Positions 11,691 to 20,339 of a stretch of DNA of 64,000 nucleotides are shown in pieces. The notes under the pieces were generated by a model. It ran no database searches, had not been told where the DNA came from, and saw only the letters and a program-made list of their open reading frames with translations. The translations under genes were made by a program, and so were the position numbers. The first letter of the stretch is position 1. Each line of letters starts with the position of its first letter. The DNA comes from Escallonia rubra (Eukaryota > Streptophyta > Magnoliopsida > Escalloniales > Escalloniaceae): contig JAVXUO010002855.1 of NCBI GenBank assembly GCA_033065855.1, positions 147,446 through 211,445 of the forward strand, given 5' to 3'.

Positions 11691-12282
11691 GTAGTTTATC
11701 TACTTGCCATTCTTGTCCTGAATTTTCTAAAGGGTCTACTCTATACGGTGGTAAAAGTCTAATTCCTCTATTTATAATAAATTTTGCAGTGTCATCTATG
11801 GTTAATTTATATCCTACTTGACTGTTTTGCGTTAATTTCCCTATAAATGTAGTGCAAATTAAAAGGTTTTTGCCTTGTTGAAAGTCTTCATAACCTTTAG
11901 TCATTATCTTTATTTTAATATTTTTTGCAAAATCTCTGGTATTTATACAGAAATCTGGTGCGCAATAAAATATGCCACCATTGTTGTTCATATCTACTTC
12001 TATGGCTCCTATTATGGCTTGTTCACTAGAAAATCTATCGTCTATTATTGCTAAAAATACTTTAGCTCCTGTATCTCTTCTAGTTAAACCTTTTACTCCT
12101 ATAACAATTAAGCCTATCTGTTCTAAAGAGACTATAGGTACTGAAGGTGTTCTAAAAAGTCTAAGAGCTCTGTTTTGTAATGTATTTTCATTATGTCTTC
12201 TGGTTTCAGTGGCTAAAACTTCTGTTCTAGTTCTATCTTCTATATTTCCTCTTCCTAAAATATGACTATTGTGACTTGTCAT
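11674..12282 (-). pseudogene. Pararetroviral movement-protein segment
   Basis: A 202-codon uninterrupted frame resembling the 30K-superfamily movement proteins of caulimovirids: N-terminal LGRGNIEDRTRTEVL, a central hydrophobic IGLIVIGVKG core followed by a TRRDTGAKV-type stretch and DDRF. In this family the protein enlarges plasmodesmata for cell-to-cell spread. Its 3' end runs straight into sequence that elsewhere (13,140-13,230) lies well upstream of the RT, so the segment between is deleted. The ATG at 12,282 lies only about 35 bp after the inverted leader, an unusual arrangement described in the findings. Confidence 0.75.
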
Positions 12283-12316
12283 AGACTAAAAATTTTAAAT
12301 TGTCTGATATTTTGAA

Positions 12317-13133
12317 CCAAAATGGGGAGGGGGTTTGGCCGGAAAACAAACTCACTTCATTAAACCAATCGTCAATCCTTTCGGACCTGCCAGAGGCATA
12401 GTGACGTCTGGTATCCGTGAGTCCCCGGTTGGACCGTGATCCATAGTGGATGAAGCATAATATAGATAAAAACACAGTGGAATACTGAAAGGATTCAGAA
12501 AAGATAGGGCAAAAACTTAGAGAGAGAGAGAGAGAGAGAGAGTCTTTAGTGAAAATCTAATTTTTCAAAACTTCAGGATGCCTGGTAGGCCTTGGCTAGA
12601 TTAAATCTCAGGATGCTAGTCGAACTTCCAAAGTTTTCTTTTCAAGGTTATAAAAACTCAGGGCATGCGTTAGTCTGCGGGCTTTCAACGCCATCATTCG
12701 GCAATAACCCTGAATGACTCGCTCCCACTATTATTTCAAACCCACAAAGAAGACTCTGGTAATTCGTTTAGAAGCATAATTGATTTAGATCTAGGTAAAC
12801 CTGTGGTAAGCATAATCATTTTTCAAAACAAATTTTATAAAAGAGTCTCTCTTTCCCGAGTAAATGCCATATGATTTCTAATCAAAACATTATTAAGATG
12901 TTTTTAGTCATATTAGACTTAGAATAGTTCTCTTTCAATTCATAGAATGTGTTTCACCATTGAGCGTTTTCACCCCAGAATTATGAACAAGTTTAAAGAA
13001 ATAAACTTACTTGAATGAAAGCTAACTGCGTGTTTGAATCTTGAATTGTAAAGATTATGGAGAGAGGGAAGATAGCATGTGAAGGAAGAGAAAGTTGAGA
13101 GAAGAGTTGCTTGATTGCAATTGAAAATTTCGC
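12317..13133 (-). promoter_or_regulatory. Pararetroviral leader, copy B (inverted)
   Basis: Reverse complement of copy A, including the (CT)n run, ending with CCATTTTGG at the point where copy A continues into the primer site. The rest of the primer site is absent and the movement-protein ORF follows. The upstream end near 13,133 joins a fragment of viral coding sequence through a short shared ATGCG-like stretch. Confidence 0.85.
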
Positions 13134-13690
13134 ATTTTAAAATCATCTGTATCTAGACTACTTGCTTCTATATTGGCTGTCTTAACAATATAATCAGGAT
13201 TTATAATGTCAAGTTTACAAAATATCTGGTTTAAATCCCATCGTTTGATAGGATCTTCTCCTATAAAAGGGAGTCTGTCTATAGCTTTAAGAATGTCATA
13301 TTTATTTGTAAAATAGTTTATTAAATTGTAGCTTATCTTGTCTAGGCTGTAAATGTCTAGGTCTATATTATCTTCTATTTCTTTTTCATCTTCTACTAAT
13401 TCTTCTATTTTTAAACATTCATTTCCTATATCTATATTTGTTATACAACAATTTGTTTTTCCGTTACTACAGTCTTCACATATTTTATTTTAAACTTTTT
13501 TTCCATTACTACAGTTTTCACATATTTTATTTTTGCCTTTTATATTAACATATTCCCCACCACGCTTCTGAGCGTACTCTAATGGAGTGTCAATGTTAAT
13601 GGGTGTATGTGTGACATTTTGTGCTAATTGGATAAAGTCTTTAGTAATTGTTAACGTATTATTGTCATTTATTAAAACAAATTTTCAAAC
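13133..13690 (-). pseudogene. Pararetroviral polyprotein fragment upstream of the RT
   Basis: Minus-strand reading gives a nearly open frame with repeated Cys motifs (ICENCSNGK and ICEDCSNGKTNCC, from a local duplication of about 50 bp at 13,450-13,540), an acidic stretch, then RWDLNQIFCKLDIINPDYIV. The last part repeats 11,615-11,690, fixing its place just before the RT. One stop codon separates the duplicated Cys blocks. It supplies viral sequence that the RT block has lost, but is itself isolated. Confidence 0.7.
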
Positions 13691-13744
13691 AATCTTCAAA
13701 GTTTTGTAATTGTTCATAGCTTTAAATTTTCATATAACCTAAAC

Positions 13745-14110
13745 CCTAAACCTGTGGTAAGCATAATCATTTTTCAAAACAAATTTTATAAAAGAGTCTC
13801 TCTTTCCCGAGTAAATGCCATATGATTTCTAATCAAAACATTATTAGGATGTTTTTAGTCATATTAGACTTAGAAAAAGTTCTTTTTCAATTCATAGAAT
13901 GTGTTTCACCATTGAGCGTTTTCACCCCAGAATTTTAAACAAGTTTAAAGAAATAAACTTACTTGAATGAAAGCTAACTGCGTGCTTGAATCTTGAATCG
14001 CAAAGATTATGGAGAGAGGGAAGATAGCATGTGAAGGAAGAGAATGTTGAGAGAAGAGTTGCTTGATTGCAATTGAAATTTTCGCATGTCTTTACAAATG
14101 AATCTGCCTC
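13745..14110 (-). promoter_or_regulatory. Pararetroviral leader, copy C (5' part, inverted)
   Basis: Third copy of the first half of the leader. It runs on continuously from the promoter at 14,111-14,420 and so shows the natural promoter-leader order. It ends at a CCTAAACCCTAAACC stretch (13,738-13,752), two telomere-like units that may be filler DNA at the breakpoint. Confidence 0.85.
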
Positions 14111-14420
14111 CTATATTTATAGGCAGAAGAAAGCTAATCTACAGGAAAAGCTAATCTACATGATTCCTAAGACTTTACATCTGTACTATCGGACGAAAAA
14201 GCTTTAAGACTAAATTACAAAGTTACTTTATCATAAAGTCTTTATGAACAGTATCCTAATAGATGCTTTTAAGTAGGCTGTGCTGGCACTTCTACCGTCT
14301 TCACTTTGTCTTCGTCTGAAAAGTAGATGCTAGCTGTCTTCAAATAATGCTGTGCTGGCACTTCTACCGGCTTCACTTTGTCTTCGTTTGAAAAGAAGAT
14401 GCTAGCTGTCGTTAATTAAT
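14111..14420 (-). promoter_or_regulatory. Pararetroviral promoter with TATA box and duplicated upstream block
   Basis: On the minus strand a TATA box (CCTATAAATATAG, 14,111-14,123) precedes the leader. Upstream lie two direct copies of a block of about 72 bp (14,277-14,348 and 14,349-14,419), each containing GAAGACAAAGTGAAG and GTAGAAGTGCCAGCACAGC on the minus strand. Tandem upstream blocks are common in strong pararetroviral promoters. Enhancer function here is inferred from position only. Confidence 0.75.
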
Positions 14421-14457
14421 GTAGTTTGTGTCTTCTCTTGTCTTCTTTGCGTCTTAA

Positions 14458-15144
14458 AAAAGAGATTCCTCTAACACAATAGCTGACTGTGAGAATTGTA
14501 ATACTTTAATTAGACACCATAATATTTTAAAAACAAGACAAGACCATTTACTTCTAGAAAAATCACATTTCGACCTACAAATAGCCCAACTTAAAGCCCA
14601 TATACAAGTTGTAGAATTAAATGCCAATGCCTGGAAACAGAGATACACTACCCTTCTTTCCACCAGAACCCAGTCATCAAAACCCAATACTTCGGGGAAT
14701 AAAAGAGTATCTAGTCTGGATTCACAGGCTTCCAGTAAAGACAAATCAAGTCCTGTTACAGTTGGTAATTTACTTAAAATTACTGAAAATCCCTTGGGTT
14801 CAGGAGAAAGAATCCCTAGTCTAGCTTCACAGGCTGCTGGTAAAGACATCTCAAGTCCTGATATAGTTGGTGTTTTACTCAAAAACACTGAAAATCCTTT
14901 GAATATGGGAGAATATATTCCTAGTCCAGTTCTACAGGTAACTGGTAAAGACATATCAAATCCTGAGATCCCTGTCCATTTGGGTAAAATGGAATTACGA
15001 AGACTGAAGAGCAAGAAAGCCAAAAGACAAGCTCTGGCCATACAAAGTCAGGTAGCCAAAGTCCTAGCAGAGCTAGTCAACAAGACCCTAGCAAGCAAGA
15101 CAGAAGCAACAACGAGCAATTTTGAAGACTCATTATTTCTATAA
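14458..15144 (+). CDS. Pararetroviral coiled-coil ORF with internal repeats, no start codon
   Basis: Open for 228 codons from just after TAA 14,455-14,457 to TAA 15,142-15,144, with no ATG near the beginning, so its 5' end was lost at the junction with the promoter block. The N-terminal third starts with a CENCNTL pair of cysteines and a heptad-like Leu-rich region (LLLEKSHFDLQIAQLKAHI). The middle holds two and a half repeats of about 36 residues, each with SQAxGKDxSSPD followed by LLKxTENPL and ending in GERIP/GEYIP. The C-terminus is Lys/Ala-rich. Coiled-coil proteins are typical of virion-associated or ORF2-type caulimovirid products. An opposite-strand ORF of 195 codons over the same DNA is a shadow. 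Confidence 0.6.
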   Translation, partial: KRDSSNTIADCENCNTLIRHHNILKTRQDHLLLEKSHFDLQIAQLKAHIQVVELNANAWKQRYTTLLSTRTQSSKPNTSGNKRVSSLDSQASSKDKSSPVTVGNLLKITENPLGSGERIPSLASQAAGKDISSPDIVGVLLKNTENPLNMGEYIPSPVLQVTGKDISNPEIPVHLGKMELRRLKSKKAKRQALAIQSQVAKVLAELVNKTLASKTEATTSNFEDSLFL

Positions 15145-15181
15145 TGAACAATTACAAAACTTATAACCTAGTTCAGTTATT

Positions 15182-15401
15182 ATATATATGTATATGTATG
15201 TATGTATGTATATGTAAACGTAACACCTCCTAGTAGAAATAATAATGAACCACAATAATTTTATAAATAGATTAAGAAATAGATCTAGCACTTCCAGGCA
15301 TAGGGAACCCATTTATACTAGCATTACTGAGGAACGTTTTGAAGCAAATTACGTAGAATATCGCAAACTTTTTGTAGCTCTAAGAGTTATAGATGATACC
15401 A
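15182..15401 (+). pseudogene. Second copy of the ORF1/ORF2 junction, truncated
   Basis: From about 15,215 to 15,401 the sequence repeats 10,170-10,350 nearly base for base: the end of ORF 1, the overlapping ATG and the first 50 or so codons of ORF 2. It stops at the 15,401 boundary with non-viral DNA. A TATATATG/TATG simple repeat (15,182-15,212) precedes it. Confidence 0.8.
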
Positions 15402-15439
15402 AGATGCTCAAAGGCAGAGTCCTAGCTTTATCGCTACAT

Positions 15440-15545
15440 CCCCGTACCCATCTCCAACTTTTGGACGGTGTCCACGTATCCTATAATTTCGAAAATAGGC
15501 AAGTTCGACACTCGGACACGTACCCGATCCGGACACCGACACTGA
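15440..15545. repeat. Dispersed GTGTCCGACAC-rich repeat, copy 1
   Basis: Made of words such as GGACACCG, CGGACACG and CACTCGGACACGTACCC, with flanking ATGTAACATAGG. Related segments occur at 25,690-25,805, 34,970-35,080 and 50,690-50,775. Confidence 0.6.
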
Positions 15546-15814
15546 GTCCATGTAACATAGGTTGATACATCTCGGGCTTTCTTACTTTTGGTAAAGCTTT
15601 TCACCAAATCCGACAACCGGACAAAAGACAGATACTATTAATGCGGTGGACACTTTAATGTTATTACTCTGCATATGCCCCTTTTTTTTTCCTTTCCCTG
15701 TACAATGGACTAGTAAGCATATGACAAACTACTCCGAAGTCAAAAACTTTAGATCCTCAGGGGTCAAACTATTGCCAATGAAGGGGAAATGGGTTGGGTG
15801 AGCTGAGGCAATTA

Positions 15815-16007
15815 CTCCACTCGTCCAAATGTTTATACGTTGTGGAATACAGATGACAGGCCCAGAGAGCAGTACTTCGCTACTCAGATCCCCAACAGAC
15901 CCACTACTCAGGATAAACAAGTTTAATGGTGGAAAGAATAATGAATTGACCGATTTCTTAAAATATGTGCAAAGTCAAAGCTACCACTTATTTCGGGACG
16001 GAGGGAG
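15815..16007. mobile_element. Stowaway-like MITE (193 bp)
   Basis: Left end TA|CTCCACTCGTCC and right end GGACGGAGGGAG|TA are imperfect inverted copies of the Stowaway terminus CTCCCTCCGTCC, and TA flanks both sides as in Tc1/mariner-type target duplications. Length fits the family. The TIRs have diverged and no coding capacity is present. Confidence 0.6.
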
Positions 16008-16062
16008 TATCATTCAAAAAAGATACTTCTGCAATCAAAAATTTGACTAAGGATATGTTTAC

Positions 16063-16206
16063 CTTGTAGTTCTCCAATGCAAACCGACGATCAGATGGAA
16101 TGGATCCCTAGTTATATTTTCCAGTCAGAACTCCCGAGGCAAGTGGACTCCACGTGGTGAGGCCTATGTCGTAGTTGCTGTACAGCGGAACGTACTCAGC
16201 CTCAAC
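16063..16206 (-). pseudogene. KAB1: Single exon of KAB1 (voltage-gated K+ channel beta subunit)
   Basis: A 144-bp, 48-codon exon bounded by an intron-like acceptor (TTTCTTTGCAG) and donor (AAG|GTAAAC) on the minus strand. The translation runs [19 protein letters not shown] then [19 protein letters not shown] and RRFALENYK, which I recognise as the plant Shaker-type K+ channel beta subunit, an aldo-keto-reductase-fold protein. An in-frame TAG (complement at 16,108-16,110) replaces the Lys usually found in GKYNKG. I see no neighbouring KAB1 exons, so this is a displaced exon and not a gene. It lies inside the likely body of the CACTA element ending at 17,736. Confidence 0.8.
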
Positions 16207-16209
16207 CTG

Positions 16210-17570
16210 CAAAGAAAATATGGCGGCCATGAAGCACACAAAAAGAATTAGATACGTAGAGATAATTCAGCTCTTAGCTATAGCTGCTAAAACTGCAGAT
16301 GTCATTGTACATAACAAAAGCATTGCAGTGACTAGTATTGCAAAAGCACCCGTATGAAAGCACTATATCCTCCCAAAATTAAAGAGAACTGTTACTCTAT
16401 ACGAGCCTAAACCAAAGAATATCAGATTCAAATCTTTCTCAGCAGCAACAATGTTAGAATGCGGGATCTCCAAAAACGTCCCCAGACTTCGTTGCTCTAG
16501 TCCTAAACATCACTTTTAGCCAAACTAAGTCATTAGAACTATCAAACATTTGCCAACTCCATCCTTTTGTTACGTTTAGACATCCCTAGGCTCACATTCC
16601 AGGAAAAGAAGTCATTTCCCCCGCAAAACCAAAACTTATGACCAACATTGTATACTCAATTGTCACCAACTCCTCCACCTCCACCTCCACCGCCACTGCC
16701 ACTTGTGTACTCACCCTCGGATTCCTTTTAAACCATCAAAGTCACCACCACCTAACATCACCGCCCACAAGCATCAGGGCTGTCAACTTCTACACCAAAT
16801 ACAGTCCATGACCCTGCTTTAATACATCATCATAATTCTGAACCACCGTGTTAGAAACCGGCATTAGCCATCACCATCCTGATAATATCCAGAAAAATCA
16901 CATAATAGTTGTATATAGTATCAATACTAAACAAATAACAAAACAAAAAAATGAAGTAGCTACGTAAAGAACATTGAGTAGTCAGGGGAACCCAAAGCAC
17001 CATACAGTGAACATTTACAAACATCAATTCCAATATGATTTCTAAGTATGTGTACACTCCAAAGTCAATGTCAGTACCAACTATCAGCTGAGAAGCGCTA
17101 CCTAAGCACAATGGTTAACATATATGATGCATAGATATCTGAGCCTTGGTACTAATAAATTTGAAACTAAAGCTAGTATGCCTCTTCGATATTCACCTTG
17201 AATCTTATAAGCGATGAAAATTTCATTCACCAATTCATGAGGGCTGAGATTTATGGATGATTTCATTTTGCTTAAACAATAATAATTGATCTAATTTTTC
17301 AATCAACAACCCACATATATTCTACCCATAGATTACTAAGGTAAGAAGAATGAGAGAAAATAAAGCTCGTCTGAAATAAAACAAGAAAATAAGTGGGAGG
17401 AAGACAACTCAGAGTACAAACCTGTCGCTCGTCGTCGGCCTTCGCTGCTTGTCGCGCTCGGAGCAGTCACCACCGCTCACTTTCTCTCTCGCTGCTTGAA
17501 TTTGGCGGTAGCTGGGAACTGCAAATACAAATGTGGCCGAAAATTCAATTTAGGGTTTATTTTGACTAAA
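16210..17570. other. No gene recognised; short CCT/CCA-rich tract
   Basis: Contains CCACCTCCACCTCCACC-like low complexity at 16,670-16,700. Other short frames are not conserved by eye. Possibly internal sequence of the CACTA element that ends at 17,736. Confidence 0.4.
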
Positions 17571-17736
17571 TTTTGACTAAAGATTTAGCGACAGCCAATA
17601 GGGATCGCCAAATCAGACGCTAAATCCAAGTTTTCGTTGACCGTGAATCTTTAGCGACCGCAAGTTATGGCAGTCGGCGACCGCATGATTTGGCGGTCGC
17701 AAATTGCGGCCGCTAAAGCCCCTGCGTCTTGTAGTG
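17570..17736 (-). mobile_element. Orphan CACTA terminus with subterminal repeats
   Basis: Read on the minus strand it begins CACTACAAGACGCAGGGGC, the CACTA/En-Spm terminal motif. Inward lie repeated TTTAGCG(A/G)C-type words (GCGGTCGC, TTTGGCGGTCG, TTTAGCGACAGCC) typical of subterminal transposase-binding repeats. The 3 bases outside are ACT. No matching opposite terminus with an ACT duplication was found to the left. Confidence 0.65.
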
Positions 17737-18290
17737 ACTGACCTCCTACATATCATTTTGCAATTTGGCTTTTGATTAGATTTGAGCACCTAGTCATCAA
17801 TGTTGCGTAACGTATCTAGAACACGTACCATAAAACAATAAAGTTTGATGTACCCATACAAAACTAAGGCAAAACATATGCATATAATTCAATTATCATA
17901 ACAAACTGTGCACATGACTACAACCACTCATGCAACGCTCTGGGTCTTGACAGAGATCCAACTTGACAGAGAGCCAATCTTACTAAAAACAATGTACATC
18001 CAATATTTCAGTTGTTACAACTGAAGCAATATGCATGCCAAAGTACGGAAGGTCGTGAATTTGCCAAAAGACACTCGATCATAGAACAGAAACAACAGAT
18101 AAGAGTGGGGCTATACAGCGGCGCGAACGAACAAACATAGAAGAAACATGCCGATCACTCAAAAAATGTAAGAAGGGGTACCATTACACTGGCATGCACT
18201 AACGTCGAGCTTCGGAATGCCTCTACAGCGACATGCATGAAACGATCCTTGATTTTGTCGACACGGCGTCCGTTACAGCAGCGGGGACGG
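17737..18290. other. No gene recognised
   Basis: Ordinary AT-rich flank, then GC-richer DNA leading into the G-rich tract. Confidence 0.4.
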
Positions 18291-18294
18291 AGGA

Positions 18295-18560
18295 AGGACC
18301 ACCACGTAGTGGTGGTTGGGGGTTGGGGGGTTGGGCGAGGGGGATGTGGGACCGTGCCGGGGGGGTGGTGGTGGGTGCGGGGAGGAGACAACCGTGCTTG
18401 GAGGAGGGAGACGGTCGTGCATGGAGTCGCGGCTTGGGGGCCAGTCGCGTTTGGGGGGAAATATGGGGGTCGGGGTGGGGTGGGGGTGACAGCAGAAGGG
18501 GGTGGGGTAACCTGCGGGGTTGGCGGGGGGGGGGGGGAGATGGAGTGGGGTAGGGAGAAT
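18295..18560. repeat. G-rich low-complexity tract
   Basis: Dense GGGG/GGTGG runs with strong strand bias and a run of 13 or more G near 18,525-18,538. Overlapping Pro-rich and Gly-rich frames on both strands come from this composition. It has G-quadruplex potential. Confidence 0.6.
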
Positions 18561-18599
18561 TGGAGGGAAGGGGATGAAGTGGTCGTCTGATTGGAGCTC

Positions 18600-19415
18600 A
18601 AGAATGGTTGGGCGGAGGGAACGAAGTGGGTTTACTGTGGGGAGGGGCATTTTGGGGAAGGGGAAATGTTGATTTTTTTAGAAACCCATTTTTCCAAAAC
18701 TCACCCCACCTTTCAGAAATTTTAGGAATTAGCACCCTCTTTTCACAATTTTCACAAAAAAACCCATTAACCCCAAATATTTAATCAAAAATCCCATCTT
18801 TTCCTAATTTTCCCAAATATAAATGCTATTTACTATCTCGATCTGATTAGCGTGCTACCACTGTGCAGATCTCAAATACTAAAGAGGCTTTATGGGATGC
18901 TCAGGTCACCATGAAGACATTCTCGCAATCTTAGTAGTTTGAGATTGGCAGATGAGCTGTCGGTCAAAACTGAACAGGAATGGACGAACATGTGAACAAA
19001 TCTCCAAAACACAGCACAAGCAAACGGTGGCTCGCCGGAATAAGCAAACGGTGACTAGCTGGGTTTCAATTCGTCGGGAATCTCCGATACTTACGTCAAA
19101 ACTTATGTGATACAAAATTTTGAAAAAGTAGAGGAAGAAGCATGTACATAGTAAAAGTTAGGTATACCTTAGACTTCCGAGGGTACTTATAGGAAGCTAA
19201 GGAGGTTCTCTTCTTGTAATGAAGTCAAGTTGCTTCAAAAGGTAGTTAACAAAAAGGATTATTTTTAACTCGTTCTCCACAGGTTTCATTTCCACTGAGG
19301 CAATGATTCTAGAGCTTTCAAAAAGATTGAATTTATCAAAAAGAGATCCATGTCCTTGGTTAACCCTTGATCACATTTGACTACAAAAAAGGAGACATGT
19401 CACTTACTTATTTAT

Positions 19416-19451
<36 letters not shown>

Positions 19452-20290
19452 GTTTTCGAGAAGCCCGCATTTTAGCAAAATAATCTTCTATTTACTACAA
19501 GGAATCAAGTCTTATTTTTTGAGTTTTTTTTGGTAAGTTTGTTTTTGAATGCTAATTTGCTATGTATCTTTGTCTCCTCTCGTGTGATTAGAAGTATACC
19601 CACAAAAAGTAGAAATTTATGGTGCAATAGGTGGGTGCACTACCTAAAGACTAAAAAAAAAAAAAAGGCTTTAGTTAGTTTATCAACAAGTGATACATGA
19701 CCTTAGAGAAGAGAACATTAACAATCCAATATTGGATTAATTACACACAATGCCATTAAGGTTTGAAGTTATTACACTGAACAACATGAGGTATGAAAAA
19801 TTACATTGAGCCCTTTGTCAGGTAAAAGAATTTGAGAAATGAAACATATGACTATATACATCGGTTAGGCTTTCCCTTTCATATCATTACAGTCTCATCC
19901 ATTATCTACACCAACTCTAACCACCACTCTCTCTCACACAATTACATTCAATCTTTCTCGTTTCTTAACCTGTAACATCATACTCGTTTCTCTATTGACA
20001 ACATTCTTTATTTGTACCATCATTTATTTGTCATGCCAAGGAAGTGCGTTCACAGGTTGAGGGGAGGTGCCACAAAACCTGCAGTCCGAGTCGGAAGCCA
20101 AGTGCGCTGATATGGACAGAGCAAGGGGTAGAGACTAAGGCTACCCAGACAGAGCCTGAGAAGCGGCACTGCTGCAAGGGCGAAGGCATGAGGTGGATAC
20201 ACGACGATAGTCACCAGTCCAATGCTTAGGTCTAGATCACCAGTCTGACATCCATAGTGTTTCTTTCTCTAGAATTCTTTAGCCCTAAGA
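18600..20290. other. No gene recognised; (GT)n microsatellite at 19,417-19,447
   Basis: Contains an uninterrupted GT run of about 15 units and a poly-A run at about 19,650. No open frame or terminus recognised. Confidence 0.5.
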
Positions 20291-20339
20291 TTCTAGAGTG
20301 GGAAAAGTGGAATCCTCTGCTCTTCTAAAATGAATTTTA

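Larger units (their letters stand above)
8987..15401. mobile_element. Rearranged endogenous pararetrovirus (Caulimoviridae) locus
   Basis: A composite of at least seven pieces of one caulimovirid genome. Plus-strand leader, primer site and two small ORFs (8987-about 10,660) are joined tail to tail with a minus-strand RT-MP-leader block (about 10,640-13,133). Then come a minus-strand fragment from upstream of the RT (13,133-13,690), a minus-strand leader and promoter (13,745-14,420), and plus-strand pieces carrying a coiled-coil ORF and a second copy of the small-ORF junction (14,458-15,401). Family evidence is the RT motif YIDDIL in a caulimovirid-type RT, a 30K-type movement protein, and a tRNA-Met primer site behind a long leader. 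Several ORFs are uninterrupted over 140-320 codons and repeated leader copies are very similar, which suggests a fairly recent insertion. No single genome copy is complete. Genus is left open. Confidence 0.9.

Noticed and set aside
14454-15041. 195-codon minus-strand ORF
   Set aside because: It is antisense to the coiled-coil ORF, whose internal peptide repeats and composition are more protein-like.
18155-18650. Proline-rich ORFs resembling extensin-like proteins
   Set aside because: They follow from the G/C-rich low-complexity tract and overlap on both strands with no signal peptide or conserved motif.
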